A stretch of DNA of 64,000 nucleotides from Perkinsela sp. pyNocScin1 (lineage: Eukaryota; Euglenozoa; Kinetoplastea; Prokinetoplastida; Perkinselidae). The notes under the pieces are model-generated. The model was not told the DNA's origin and did not search any database. It saw nothing but the letters and a program-made list of their open reading frames with translations. The translations under genes were made by a program, and so were the position numbers. Location of the stretch: positions 248,001 to 312,000 of the forward strand of contig CAXHTR010000003.1 in the NCBI GenBank assembly GCA_964019655.1, read 5' to 3'. Position 1 is the stretch's first letter, and each line of letters begins with the position of its first letter. Below, in pieces: positions 22,704-32,369 of this stretch.

Positions 22704-24515
22704 CTAAGTGCTCGAAACTATATCTCGTAAAAATTCGTGAACATAGACTTTAAAAAGAATACGATAGCATTCACATGGAAATTTTGAAATGAGAAAGAGC
22801 AAAGATCCGAATTTTCGAGAGCTATCAGATGAAAATGCATGTCTTTCGCCAAACAATGTTTGAGGTATCAAACAAACGGACTGGCTGCCATCGCCCAAGG
22901 TAAAAGTTTTGTCTCCTTCATCACCAGCAATCTTAGCTGCAAGGTACGCCGTGGTTTTATGCAACACCCCAGGCATCGATGCACCACCCTGGGCCTGCTC
23001 GAGAATTCGAGCACTCATAAAAAATACGTAGTGCAAATCCTTGCCAGTAAAGTACTCCAGCGAATAGTGGCATAGAGTAAGTGCCATATTCAGCATGTCG
23101 CTGTCAATAGAACTGGTGCGTTCATCTTTATCAGAGAGCATTAGCTCGTAAAAAATAGTGATTCGCGATGGCAAAGGCATATCAGAAAAAAAAGACATAT
23201 TCTTTGACAAGCGAACGGGTGCACGATTATCTCTCAGACCGCCTCGCTTCTGGATAAACGCATCCCACTTTTGTGTGATTCTTTTGAGAATGGGATAGAT
23301 GGAGTCGCCCGGTGCAAGTTGTCGTTGAATTCTGGCGAGCACTAGGAGGTCACTGCATCCCATCTTATCGAAATCTGCTTCCTTTCTACACAAAGAGTCG
23401 AGGAGTGCATCAATAAATGACGTTATGGATTCTTTAGCGCTTCGAGAAAGTTCTGAAATCATCCATGCTTCTTCATGACTTCTTTGGTAGGATCTTTTTG
23501 AATCAGCAGCGAGCTCATATACGTACCGCAGCATTAAAAAAAGTGCTTCTGCCATTTCACTGTGATGCATCGTGTCAGAAAATTTACATAGGCGCACAAC
23601 AGAAAGAGCAGCAAGGAAAGCTAAGGGAACATCGCTTTTCTGTAAAATCTGAAGACCTATTAAGTGTGAATGAACAGTAACAAGGATATCCAGAAAAACA
23701 AGGACCGTAGGAATGTCGTAAAAGCTTTGAGAAAAGAGTGCTTCGTATTGCCCAAGCTTACCTTCTAAGCCCTTTCTTTCACTCCAATGTGATTGTAAAA
23801 AGTATCCAGCGATATCATTAAGAGAGTCCTGGATAAGCTCAAGTATTTTTGCCTCTGCCATGTACTCCCCGTTTCTCCGCCCACATACGCTGATCGCTTT
23901 CACGTACATGACAGCACTTTGTAAGACTGTGAAAGTTTGCTTAACCTCATGGTATGTCAGTGCAGATGGTCGCGCGACGCATAATCGCTCCAACGATGCG
24001 CCACGGTACGATTGCAATAGCCCCTGAAGTCGTGCTACGATTGATGGTTCTGGAAGAATGAAAAAGGGTGGATATACTTGTAGTGCGGGAGCTGTCACAA
24101 AATGCTCTATTTTCATCCTCTGTTCCGGTGATTGCTTCAGTGTATCTGAAAGTAGCACTTTATCATCTGGGCTAAAGAAAACCCCTAGCGAGCCTTTGCT
24201 GTCACTTAGTTCATCAATATAATCATAATCAAGAAGAGTTTCAAGCTCGTCTATATACTGCCAGGAACATTGCTCTTTTTCTTGTCCGTGCCCGACGCTC
24301 GAATGTGCGGGCGCCATATCCTCATATGAGAGATACGCAAAGAAACCCTGTTCGATAGCCTTTTTTTTCGTCCTCCACGCGTCGATCTCCAATTCACTTA
24401 TGTAGCTTCTCTCATTTGACGATCTCCGGACGCTGCAAAGCGTGAGAAGCGGGGACTTATTCTTGAAAGTCACTTGCATCAGTATGGCTAAGCCACGCTG
24501 ATATTTTATGAACAT
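22704..24515 (-). CDS. Large helical hypothetical protein, probably mitochondrial
   Basis: 603 residues and not recognised. The first 35 or so residues are basic and acid-free (MFIKYQRGLAIL..., ending near VRRSSN), as expected for a mitochondrial presequence. The rest is predominantly alpha-helical with no catalytic motif that I can find, and an acidic patch lies at about 85-110. It sits between the glutaredoxin-like gene and an acyltransferase. Candidate lineage-specific mitochondrial or RNA-processing protein; function unknown. Confidence 0.6.
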   Translation of the reverse strand: MFIKYQRGLAILMQVTFKNKSPLLTLCSVRRSSNERSYISELEIDAWRTKKKAIEQGFFAYLSYEDMAPAHSSVGHGQEKEQCSWQYIDELETLLDYDYIDELSDSKGSLGVFFSPDDKVLLSDTLKQSPEQRMKIEHFVTAPALQVYPPFFILPEPSIVARLQGLLQSYRGASLERLCVARPSALTYHEVKQTFTVLQSAVMYVKAISVCGRRNGEYMAEAKILELIQDSLNDIAGYFLQSHWSERKGLEGKLGQYEALFSQSFYDIPTVLVFLDILVTVHSHLIGLQILQKSDVPLAFLAALSVVRLCKFSDTMHHSEMAEALFLMLRYVYELAADSKRSYQRSHEEAWMISELSRSAKESITSFIDALLDSLCRKEADFDKMGCSDLLVLARIQRQLAPGDSIYPILKRITQKWDAFIQKRGGLRDNRAPVRLSKNMSFFSDMPLPSRITIFYELMLSDKDERTSSIDSDMLNMALTLCHYSLEYFTGKDLHYVFFMSARILEQAQGGASMPGVLHKTTAYLAAKIAGDEGDKTFTLGDGSQSVCLIPQTLFGERHAFSSDSSRKFGSLLFLISKFPCECYRILFKVYVHEFLRDIVSST

Positions 24516-24641
24516 GGCGTATGACGACCACGGGCCGGATCATTTACATTCTTTTAAAAGGTATAAAATGTCTCAATTAAAGTAAATATGAAAGCAACCT
24601 TCGTGTAATCTTCTGGTTCCCTTCTGGAGCGTTTTACGCCG

Positions 24642-25580
24642 TCATAGCATCCTATCAAGGCAGCTTTGCATCTTCGCATGGCAATAATCAGAAAGGGACC
24701 CCGCAGTGTTACAAACGCCCTTAGTATCCCTATAGTCAATGTCTAGTGCAATGAGGTCGTACGTGATTGTTGCGCTATGTCCGCCTATGCTCGACCCGAG
24801 AGGCCATGTTTTCTGAGTACCGCACTGCACGAGTGCGAAGAGCTTGGAGCTATACTTGAGTGCCATTGCAAAACTACCGTGCCGGAAAGGCTGAATCTGC
24901 CTAGGCTCTTTACTAAGTTGGCCCTCAGGAAAGAGCAGAAGGATACCTCTTTCGTTTCCGAGGAAAGAGTTAATCCTCTCGTTGACCTCATCTTGCTTTC
25001 TTCGATCGACTGAGAAGTCGTTCTGCGTCTCTTTCATGAAGTAGACAGGGAAGTGACCGCAGTACTTTGGTAGTTCGCCAAACATTGGAATGAATTTCAG
25101 GGCTGCTTTGTAACATGTGCGTATACAGGGCGTGCTTGAAAGCGGCAAAACGACTGATGCTATCACAGAATCGAAGAATGAGACGTGATTGACGAGTATG
25201 ATTGAGCCTTTCGGGACCTCAAACAGTACACTAGAACTAGAAGTAGACTGATTTAGACGTATTTGTGGATTCATGTAGACCCATACTTTCATCAGCAAAC
25301 AACATAGAAAAGTCGAGCAACTTTCAGATGACTCCTTGGAGATGAATTGGAAGAAAGCGAGTTGATGATTAGCAAAGCAGAGTACGAGCATCACGATTGC
25401 GATCGGGAGTCCAGTGGCCATGAAGAGAAGCCGTGGAGCGATTCGTGCGATAGCTTGATGTGTAAACCAAACGAAAAAAGCATAAAAAAGGATCTGCGGA
25501 CAGATAGTACACCTGGCGTGCAAGAATTCCACTCCTAATTCACACTGCGGTAAATTCTGCGATACAAAATCAGAAAACAT
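24642..25580 (-). CDS. PlsC-type acyltransferase (1-acylglycerol-3-phosphate acyltransferase-like)
   Basis: About 312 residues from the ATG at 25580; the longer frame starts at a TTG. The N-terminal 110 residues contain hydrophobic, probably membrane-spanning segments. The acyltransferase signature follows: NHVSFFD (the NHx4D catalytic motif, near residue 130) and LLLFPEGQLS (FPEG substrate-binding motif, near 213). The enzyme would transfer an acyl chain from acyl-CoA to a lysophospholipid at the ER or mitochondrial membrane. The exact substrate cannot be told. Confidence 0.8.
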   Translation of the reverse strand: MFSDFVSQNLPQCELGVEFLHARCTICPQILFYAFFVWFTHQAIARIAPRLLFMATGLPIAIVMLVLCFANHQLAFFQFISKESSESCSTFLCCLLMKVWVYMNPQIRLNQSTSSSSVLFEVPKGSIILVNHVSFFDSVIASVVLPLSSTPCIRTCYKAALKFIPMFGELPKYCGHFPVYFMKETQNDFSVDRRKQDEVNERINSFLGNERGILLLFPEGQLSKEPRQIQPFRHGSFAMALKYSSKLFALVQCGTQKTWPLGSSIGGHSATITYDLIALDIDYRDTKGVCNTAGSLSDYCHAKMQSCLDRML

Positions 25581-25659
25581 TCGTAACAAGTAAAGAATTT
25601 TTGATTGTACTGCTAATTTTGCTCAATGAACACTCATCACCGGTTGAAAATTACACAGA

Positions 25660-26712
25660 CTAGCGTCTCGTAGGTGCACCCAATCGAGAACCACCTGAAA
25701 AAGCCCGAGTGTCTGCGTTTCGTGCAAAAGCCAACTGGCCTGCATTCAGTTGGTTACTCCCAAGCATAGATCGCCGCGTGGATTTAGTGAGCCGCACAAC
25801 CTCAGGGATTTTGTTCGGTACTTGGTTAAGTGCCATAGAGGTCCTTGCTTCACGGTGCGGTGTTGACGGCATTGGCACTGGGCTATCTCCCCAGAGCCAC
25901 TGGTAATTCAAGCTGTGAAATGCACGCTCGCGCTCCGTATCGCCAAGCCATTGGTAATTGATCTTGAGGTAGCTGTTTTGCGGTGGACGGTTGTTATACA
26001 TGCTCCAAATATCTTGTGGCTGTTCGACACTGTTTCCAATGTAATCAGCAATAGCTTGGATATCTTTTAACAAATTTAAGTGTGTGTAGCTAGCGCCTGT
26101 CTCCGGTCGCTCTAAAGGTAGACTTTCCTTATTCATTTGTTTTCCTGAACGCATCTTTTGCACGCCTGATATTCCAGCTATACGTGTGTTAAAAAATAAG
26201 ATAGGAATTATGGTGCTTGTCCCATCCAGGCAGTGAATTACGAAGAAGGGGCTATCTCCATAGTCAAGTAAAAGCTCCGACTCAACATAGCACTGAGCGT
26301 TATGGAATGCCAATGGTATCATGCATTGCCGCGCAAAATGCTTTGCTAAATTGTTTTTGTGCAGTCCAGTTTTCGTAAGTGAAAGTTGGTAGGAGTAACA
26401 GTAAATGGACTTGATGAAGGGGTGAATGCGCACTTCATTCTCTAAAAGAATCGCATACGGCCAGACAATATCACTGGCTTCGTTGCCGATGATCTTCTTC
26501 GGCTTCGGCAGGTGCTTGAAATTCTCTGGCGCGTCCCATTCTGCTGAGCAGACCAATTGAGCTTTTCGCATGAAGAGCCATTGGTTCTGTTCCGCTTCTG
26601 AGACCTGTCGTTTATGGGGCCCGCGGTGAAGGCCACGTGGCTTTCGTGCTGTGGACGTTGGAAAGTCCTTCATGACCTGATGCAGGTTAAGTCTTAGAGA
26701 ATATACTCTCAT
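25660..26712 (-). CDS. Probable mitochondrial protein with L51/S25/CI-B8-like domain
   Basis: About 350 residues. The open frame extends to a GTG, but the ATG at 26712, right after a pyrimidine-rich run, gives the arginine-rich mitochondrial-type leader MRVYSLRLNLHQVMKDFPTS. The centre (about 130-190) reads LAKHFARQCMIPLAFHNAQC, then SPFFVIHCLDGTSTIIPI. This recalls the thioredoxin-like fold shared by mitoribosomal mL43/mS25 and complex I B8, where a basic helix is followed by strands around a glycine turn. The C-terminus is basic and low in complexity. Mitoribosomal or respiratory-complex subunit is my best guess. Confidence 0.45.
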   Translation of the reverse strand: MRVYSLRLNLHQVMKDFPTSTARKPRGLHRGPHKRQVSEAEQNQWLFMRKAQLVCSAEWDAPENFKHLPKPKKIIGNEASDIVWPYAILLENEVRIHPFIKSIYCYSYQLSLTKTGLHKNNLAKHFARQCMIPLAFHNAQCYVESELLLDYGDSPFFVIHCLDGTSTIIPILFFNTRIAGISGVQKMRSGKQMNKESLPLERPETGASYTHLNLLKDIQAIADYIGNSVEQPQDIWSMYNNRPPQNSYLKINYQWLGDTERERAFHSLNYQWLWGDSPVPMPSTPHREARTSMALNQVPNKIPEVVRLTKSTRRSMLGSNQLNAGQLAFARNADTRAFSGGSRLGAPTRR

Positions 26713-26792
26713 TAGAAGTGAAAAATGAGGAAAAAGATACGTAATGCTCTTCTTTTTAAGATGTACTCCGATAAAATCATATTGCACATCAG

Positions 26793-27332
26793 CTATGGCC
26801 TCGTGTAATGTCCCATGTCACGATCCATGCACTTTTTCCACCGATGTTCATAGCCACCCTTATTGAGGTGGATGTCAGAGCCGAGCCCACGGACATGGCA
26901 CCGGTGTGCGAGGACATAGCCACCTCGAAGCATTTGGTACCATGCCATGCTCGACATATTGATCAGATTTACCCAGTCCCCAGTGCCCGGTGTTCCACGG
27001 TATCCATGAGCAAAGTCATTCCACTGCAGCGACCGATAGTTAAGATGACTTGTACCGAACTGATTGTACATGTAGCAGGTCGCTTTTTTCTGCAGCATCG
27101 CAGACTGCGTGGCAGATAAGTTATGCGCAAGCTTCTCATGACTGCGCTGGATAGCCCGCACTGTCCACTTCATCCAAGTATCTCTGAAGGACTTTTCAAT
27201 CTCCAGCTTGTAGCGGAGCACAGGGTAGAGCCGCTTCCTATTCCAGTCTCTTCCAAGGTGAGGCATATGTATACATATGAACAAGTAAAGAAAATGCCAA
27301 AAGAGTATTTCATGATCAGACTTTCGGGACAT
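26793..27332 (-). CDS. Small basic protein, probably mitochondrial
   Basis: Up to 179 residues and not recognised. Two starts are possible: the ATG at 27332, or a downstream ATG giving MPHLGRDWNRKRLYPV after a hydrophobic/pyrimidine-rich stretch that may really be untranslated. The protein is rich in tryptophan, histidine, arginine and tyrosine (for example YNQFGTSHLNYRSLQWNDFAHGYRG), typical of small matrix-side subunits of kinetoplastid respiratory or ribosomal complexes. It lies 80 bp from the L51/S25-like gene. Confidence 0.45.
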   Translation of the reverse strand: MSRKSDHEILFWHFLYLFICIHMPHLGRDWNRKRLYPVLRYKLEIEKSFRDTWMKWTVRAIQRSHEKLAHNLSATQSAMLQKKATCYMYNQFGTSHLNYRSLQWNDFAHGYRGTPGTGDWVNLINMSSMAWYQMLRGGYVLAHRCHVRGLGSDIHLNKGGYEHRWKKCMDRDMGHYTRP

Positions 27333-27464
27333 TTCAAAAGTTAAATTTACTAACGGAAAGACTTCTCCTGGGAATAACGTGCAAAGTTACCCCCTAGGCC
27401 CCGATTCCCAGGCACTTTGTCAGAAAAATAAAAAATTTATTCTATTGAAGCGCATGTCTCACAT

Positions 27465-27947
27465 TCACTCAAATAGGTCCCATTGCTTTTGCATTCTCGA
27501 TACTCCTTCGAGAAGATCTTCGTGTATTGTATCAGGGGGCTTCAGGTGGTCTGCATCCTGGGATTTGCGTTCTTGCTTCGCAAGAGGCTCCAGTTCGTCC
27601 ATCATGCTGCGTAGAGACTTCTCGACATTTGAAAACTTCTCCGCTATGTCATCCACAGATTCTTCGCTACACATCGGTAGACCAGCGACAGTTTCTAAAT
27701 TCTTTCCGCCAACTTGCTCCATTGAGATTCCATGTAGCTCTGATTTCAGTTCACCTAGGAGCTTTTCTATCTCTTTAACAGCCGAGTCAATTTCACTCAT
27801 GTGCAATTGTGCATCGCTCTCAGTTGCTTGCTGCGCTGCAACGTCTGCGGCATCCCTCTCAGTACTCACTTTATACTGCTCCAAAGCCCCATTCAAAATC
27901 TCCTCGATGTCATCGGTGAAGATACCTTCCGAATTTCTCATACTCAT
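27465..27947 (-). CDS. Acidic hypothetical protein, possible PEX19-like N-terminus
   Basis: 160 residues, acidic and helical. The opening IFTDDIEEILNGALEQYK resembles the N-terminal DDLDELLDSAL-type helix of the peroxisomal import receptor PEX19. The middle is amphipathic helix (MSEIDSAVKEIEKLLGELKSELHG). The characteristic C-terminal PEX19 domain and CaaX box are absent: it ends QKQWDLFE. A divergent PEX19 is one option among several; a plain coiled-coil protein is equally possible. Confidence 0.45.
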   Translation of the reverse strand: MSMRNSEGIFTDDIEEILNGALEQYKVSTERDAADVAAQQATESDAQLHMSEIDSAVKEIEKLLGELKSELHGISMEQVGGKNLETVAGLPMCSEESVDDIAEKFSNVEKSLRSMMDELEPLAKQERKSQDADHLKPPDTIHEDLLEGVSRMQKQWDLFE

Positions 27948-28024
27948 TCAATGATGGCTTTAAAAATCACAAATATATGTATATAAAGGATACATATACA
28001 AGAGAATAACTTTATATCAATTCA

Positions 28025-28588
28025 TCAAACATCAAGCGACTGGTCAGAGGCAAACATTCCTCTTGGATTTATGAGTCCGGCATTTTTCAGGTAATTGAGC
28101 AAGACATCTGAAGTAAAATCATCTGTACCGCCGAGATCGTCGAACCCTATGAGCGAACGCACTGTCTTGCCATTCTCTATGAGCATCACTGTCGGCAGCA
28201 TCGTTATTCCAAAGTGCTCTGCAAGGCCACAGACTCTTTCGACGTTAACTTTGCCGAAAAATGCTTCAATGTGCATGCATGCAATCTTTTCGAAGTGACC
28301 ATGTAGAATGTTACACCGATATGTCACATCTCTGTAAAAGTGCACTGCGACACGCTCACTTCGCTTACAAATTTTGAAAAACTCCATCGTCGATTCTATT
28401 TCGCTATAAATACCGTGGCCGTGTTGTAGCCATGTCTCTCGGCGTTTATGCATATCCTTCAGCTGTGCCAGACGGCTTCGGCGTAATTCATTGATTGTAA
28501 TTTCGTCTACGCTGTCAATCTGCTCAATCTGAGAATCCACAGCATGCTCAATCGCTTGCGCAACCTGTAGGACGGCATTTTCTTTCAT
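28025..28588 (-). CDS. TXNDC9: TXNDC9/phosducin-like thioredoxin-domain protein
   Basis: 187 residues. It matches the TXNDC9 (Plp1/ApaCD) branch of phosducin-like proteins, which regulate CCT chaperonin folding of tubulin and actin. A helical N-terminus ends in RLAQLK..., then the conserved W..HGHGIYSEI segment, the strand RVAVHFYRD..YRCNIL with a single cysteine instead of CxxC (typical of the family), FFGKVNVERV, and the cis-proline strand GITMLPTVMLIENGK. The length suits the family. A TTCACAACAG acceptor-like site lies just before the ATG. Confidence 0.85.
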   Translation of the reverse strand: MKENAVLQVAQAIEHAVDSQIEQIDSVDEITINELRRSRLAQLKDMHKRRETWLQHGHGIYSEIESTMEFFKICKRSERVAVHFYRDVTYRCNILHGHFEKIACMHIEAFFGKVNVERVCGLAEHFGITMLPTVMLIENGKTVRSLIGFDDLGGTDDFTSDVLLNYLKNAGLINPRGMFASDQSLDV

Positions 28589-28694
28589 GGAGGAACTGTT
28601 GTGAAGATTTTGTTATATGGATGTTTAGCACTAAGAGAAGAGATAAATCCGCTTGGCTCATGAGTGCCGAATGAGCCAAACAAGGTAATTCTAC

Positions 28695-29999
28695 TCAGTC
28701 TTGTCTATGCTTAAAAAAAACAACTTGTGACTCTTTCGGAGAATCCCCGATAAAATCGGCATTGGAATCGAGCTCCCAAAACAATGCCCGACTATTTCTG
28801 TCTACAAAGTAGTTTTTAGGGCTTTCATTATCGTGCCTGTCCCCGCTCTTGGTACCGCATTCAATTTGAGAGGGTGTTCGCGGTGTGGGTCGCTCAACTT
28901 GGTCAACAAAGGCCTCTAAATTTCCTAAAATGTCCATAAACTGTGTGTTCGATAGGCTATCGCTGCTCAGCGCACTTTGCGCCGATGAGTCATGCGAGTG
29001 AGCTTCTTTAGAAAGAACGACATTGTCATGTGAGTGCATTACGGGCCCAGAAGTTTGGCTAGCTAAAGGGTCGATTGATGATATGCAAGCCTTAATGCTA
29101 CTCAACAATTCGGCGTTATCTGCCGTTCTGTCATCAGGCTGGACAAATTTAGCAATTGAAGCCCTATTAGCGATGAGAAGCTTATAAGGATCCGACTCGG
29201 AGCGAAAAGTAAGACAAGTCACATAGACGCCACTATCGTTAATCTCAAAAGCATCCATATCGGTCAGATAAGTTTCTTGATTTGGGTAAAGAAACTCCGA
29301 TGGTGTACAATCAGCAAGAGCTCTGCTTTCATGCAAGGCCTTTTTATTTTCTGGGCTACAGTTATTCATAGGAAATTTGGTATTTGCAGTCTTGCTGGAG
29401 AAAGTTTTCATATCTGCCATCTGGCTTACTGAGAACTGCTTGGAATCTGCGCAAAGAGCGAAATCTTTCGAATTTATGGATCCCATGGTGAATTCTACTG
29501 TGCTATCCATTTTTAATTTTTTGTTAGTAAACTTCTGATCATGACGTTGATAACCTGTGGACGAACAGAATCGAATTACTCGAATCCGTCCGCGCAAGCA
29601 GGCAAGCTTAAATCGATGCATCATTTTAATCGATGGCTTTTGAGCATCTTGCCACTGAAGTGGTAAAATAGTTTCAGTCCATGATTCAAGCGAAATCATA
29701 CAGCTTGCCCGAGGCACATGTGTCGAGTGGCGGAGGTACGATCGCACAGCTGATGTCGGCCCACCTCTTCCAAGCGTTGTACTTGGTCCATTTGTAGGTA
29801 TTTTGAGGAAACACTCGCCTAATGCGACAAAGCTACTTTCATCTTCAGCAAAAGTCAAGCAAGAAGCATTCGAGCTCCAATTTCGGCGCAATCTTAGGGT
29901 ATTTTTAAAGTATTCCTTTAACATCGGCTTTGTTTTCTTACGGAATTCAAATGCCTGTTCAGCACTTTGGGTGCACCGTATTTGCGCAAAACCCTGCAT
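28695..29999 (-). CDS. Hypothetical protein, 434 aa
   Basis: Not recognised. A basic N-terminal 140 residues contain a possible beta-rich module (CFLKIPTNGPST..., CMISLESWTETILPLQW, CLRGRIRVIRFC). A long serine-rich, polar and probably disordered C-terminal half follows, with many acidic stretches. No zinc, nucleotide or membrane motif is visible. The composition fits a regulatory or scaffold protein. The start ATG at 29999 is the only in-frame choice upstream. Confidence 0.5.
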   Translation of the reverse strand: MQGFAQIRCTQSAEQAFEFRKKTKPMLKEYFKNTLRLRRNWSSNASCLTFAEDESSFVALGECFLKIPTNGPSTTLGRGGPTSAVRSYLRHSTHVPRASCMISLESWTETILPLQWQDAQKPSIKMMHRFKLACLRGRIRVIRFCSSTGYQRHDQKFTNKKLKMDSTVEFTMGSINSKDFALCADSKQFSVSQMADMKTFSSKTANTKFPMNNCSPENKKALHESRALADCTPSEFLYPNQETYLTDMDAFEINDSGVYVTCLTFRSESDPYKLLIANRASIAKFVQPDDRTADNAELLSSIKACISSIDPLASQTSGPVMHSHDNVVLSKEAHSHDSSAQSALSSDSLSNTQFMDILGNLEAFVDQVERPTPRTPSQIECGTKSGDRHDNESPKNYFVDRNSRALFWELDSNADFIGDSPKESQVVFFKHRQD

Positions 30000-30701
30000 T
30001 GGATATTCTACGAATTATTTTCTCAACAAGAGACTCTCAAAATACAGAAGAGACAAAATAGAGTTGTGAATTGGTATCCTATTCAAGGTTCAATCTCATT
30101 CCGCTTCAAGCGTAAAATCTTTCACCTAAGGGTAAAAAAGTTTCGGAAAAGTTTTCTCATTATTTTTACCCTTTGGTATCGCTCCTGCTCTCACAGAAAA
30201 TACCGTAAAAAGCGGGCTACGCCTCTCGCCTAGCCCAGAGAGTATAACCTTTTTCTTTCTGTTCCGGAAGGCATCGAACGCTCCAGGATACGCCTTGCAT
30301 TGGCCTAGACCTAATAAACTTTTTCTCTGTCCCCTAGAAGTCCAGATACCCTCTGATTCTCATGCTTAAATAAATGGTAAAATGATAGAAAGAAATAATG
30401 AACAGAAAAGTTTCGCGTCAGAGGCGATCGTTTATTTTGCTTATTATTATTTTTGCTAATCAGAGGCGATCTGTGAAGCACTCACGTTTCGATTCAAGCT
30501 TAGATATCTTCCGCTTGGCTTTTTTTAAGTGTAACCCATTGAGGACAGTGTACTTAAAGAATAGAAATGGGCTTATTCCACGTAATGCAAGGCGGATGTA
30601 TGTCTTGATTAGGAATGTTTTTCCATGACAAATCTGTCTTTGAAGCCTATAAAACCCCGCTATATTCCTCTAATGAATATCTCCGATACTTTTTGGGGCA
30701 A
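30000..30701. other. Intergenic spacer, about 700 bp
   Basis: No convincing gene. Short plus-strand frames are AT-rich and run against the array direction. A clear hairpin, GGGCTA-(11 nt)-TAGCCC, sits near 30210-30236 and is followed by a T-rich run (CCTTTTTCTTTC) on the plus strand, which looks like a small structured transcript or a processing signal. I recognise no snRNA or snoRNA signature. Confidence 0.35.
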
Positions 30702-31505
30702 TTATAATGCATCGCTGAGATCAGAAAGCTCATTGCGGACCCGCTTTCGAAAATCGTATGAGCGTTTTATTCGCTTCGTAAAGGTATATGCGGTACGATC
30801 TGCAGAAGCCTTATTTACATAGAATAGCTTTCGATCATCCTCCATTTTTTCCCAAATCGCCAAAAGCCTCTCTTCGGTGCTGCCACTAAAATCTGTGAGT
30901 GATTTTTTCACGCTCTTACTTTCTTTTCCATACATCTTAAAGTGTATGAATGGTCGACTCCATGTTTCTCGAATAAACTTTGTTTCCTTCGTTTCACGCT
31001 CAAGAAACTGTATGTCATCTAGAGTCATACTTTTTGCACATTCCATGTAGACGTCTCTGGTTTGTGCTGAAAGCGCATCCCATGCAAGTGGAATTTGAAT
31101 ATGATGTACCCATTCATTGACTTCGTCGCCTTGCATTTTCACATCATGCACAACCCTCGCGAGCTCTCGTAGGAAAAAGATAACTTTTGCAATTGTTGTG
31201 CGCCGCAAGAATATCCCATGACCAAGCATGTTCAGGTAGAGCTTACATCCTTGCTGCTCGAGGGCAAAACGAACTTCAGGTGGTAAAACTGTGTAGTTCT
31301 CAAGTAATACTTGCGCATGAGTTGGTCCGAAAGGCACATATAGAGAGAGAAGGTATTCAATATATAACTTAACACCACAAATGAGAATGATCTGCTCAGC
31401 ACATGCGCATTCTTCAATTTTTATGTAGTGTATAGCGTTTAGACCATGTAACGAATTTTCATCGAGGGTTTTACGACATCTCATAAGTTCAGCCTTTGTG
31501 AGCAT
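30702..31505 (-). CDS. HMG-box-like protein
   Basis: 267 residues. The C-terminal half contains an HMG-like pattern: PFIHFKMYGKESKSVKKSL, then ERLLAIWEKMEDDRKLFYVNKA, matching the P-(F/Y) start, central tryptophan helix and final basic helix of the fold. A weaker copy (about 140-165) reads IPLAWDALSAQTRDVYMECA. The N-terminus is helical and unassigned. HMG-box proteins bend or coat DNA; kinetoplastids have a two-box chromatin protein of about this length. This is a motif-based call of moderate strength. Confidence 0.5.
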   Translation of the reverse strand: MLTKAELMRCRKTLDENSLHGLNAIHYIKIEECACAEQIILICGVKLYIEYLLSLYVPFGPTHAQVLLENYTVLPPEVRFALEQQGCKLYLNMLGHGIFLRRTTIAKVIFFLRELARVVHDVKMQGDEVNEWVHHIQIPLAWDALSAQTRDVYMECAKSMTLDDIQFLERETKETKFIRETWSRPFIHFKMYGKESKSVKKSLTDFSGSTEERLLAIWEKMEDDRKLFYVNKASADRTAYTFTKRIKRSYDFRKRVRNELSDLSDAL

Positions 31506-31920
31506 GGTCGATTACATTGATACACAAAGAGATAACAAAGCGTGGGACAAAGCTAGGTTCATTAAGGTACTTTAGTACCTCGTATTAAAGCAAACCACTT
31601 ATGCCCCGTTAGTTGCGCCTTTTAATTCATTTTAAATAGACCTTGAAGTTTTTAATCATAATGAGCCTTACAATCATGAGGCTGATGGCTCATAGGCCAT
31701 TGACACATGGGCTCTCGGAGAAGGCTGGAAGAAAAGAACGTCTATTACTCTCTGCCAGCGAAGGGTGTAGCTTTTCTCGTTTGCGTTTTCAATTGAAGTA
31801 TCATTGTTTCTTTTGATTCCATCATTGCTGATACCCCCCCCCCCCTCTAAGCTATGCAATTTACCGCATTATACAAGGCATTTAAAAGAATTAGTACTCT
31901 TTCTTCCTTCAAAAAAATTC
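31506..31920. other. Intergenic spacer with C12 tract
   Basis: No supported gene. The spacer holds a run of 12 C's at 31834-31845 on the plus strand, which means G12 in the presumed pre-mRNA of the minus-strand array. A 61-codon frame across it (MHSLEGGGG...) is probably chance. Confidence 0.4.
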
Positions 31921-32322
31921 CTACCCGCCCCTCCGCGCTCCTAGGATTGACTTTGTTTGCATATTTTCAATACCATCGATTACTTCTGCATACGTCGTAT
32001 ACGTTGACTTTTTTTCGATCTCCTCACGCACAGGTTTTTCGAAAATATGCATGTTTGTTTCCACATAATCAGGATAACTCTTCATCGTCGCACGCCAAAT
32101 CACAATGAAAGTAATAGGCATGGACATGTAAACAAATATCTTAAAGAGCTCATACGCGTCAAGAATTTCACCGTCATCGCGCCGGGGGCGCATGTAATCC
32201 TTAAAAAGCTCCCAGTTTCCAACAATGCGGCTCTTCTTGCGGACAACGACCTGTCTTATAGGTGTGAAGGTGATAGCACTCAATCGAAGCATCGCATACA
32301 GATGTGAAAGAACAGAATCCAT
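31921..32322 (-). CDS. Single-span mitochondrial membrane protein
   Basis: About 133 residues from the ATG at 32322; the longer frame starts at a GTG. The first 40 residues have no acids after position 2 and contain several arginines and hydroxylated residues, like a mitochondrial presequence. One hydrophobic span (FKIFVYMSMPITFIVIW, about 75-91) is followed by a charged tail (EKPVREEIEKKS). The layout resembles small supernumerary subunits of respiratory complexes. No family recognised. Confidence 0.5.
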   Translation of the reverse strand: MDSVLSHLYAMLRLSAITFTPIRQVVVRKKSRIVGNWELFKDYMRPRRDDGEILDAYELFKIFVYMSMPITFIVIWRATMKSYPDYVETNMHIFEKPVREEIEKKSTYTTYAEVIDGIENMQTKSILGARRGG

Positions 32323-32369
32323 AGAATTTATAAATATTTGTCGATTACTTTTCAAAAGAGCTCTCACAT

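Noticed and set aside
27379-27954. 191-codon plus-strand frame rich in Ser/Cys
   Set aside because: It is the antisense shadow of the acidic 160-residue protein; its serine/cysteine-rich composition is typical of antisense frames.
30200-30250. Hairpin plus T-rich run as a small RNA gene
   Set aside because: The hairpin is real but no promoter boxes or known RNA signature accompany it, so it is noted only in the spacer description.
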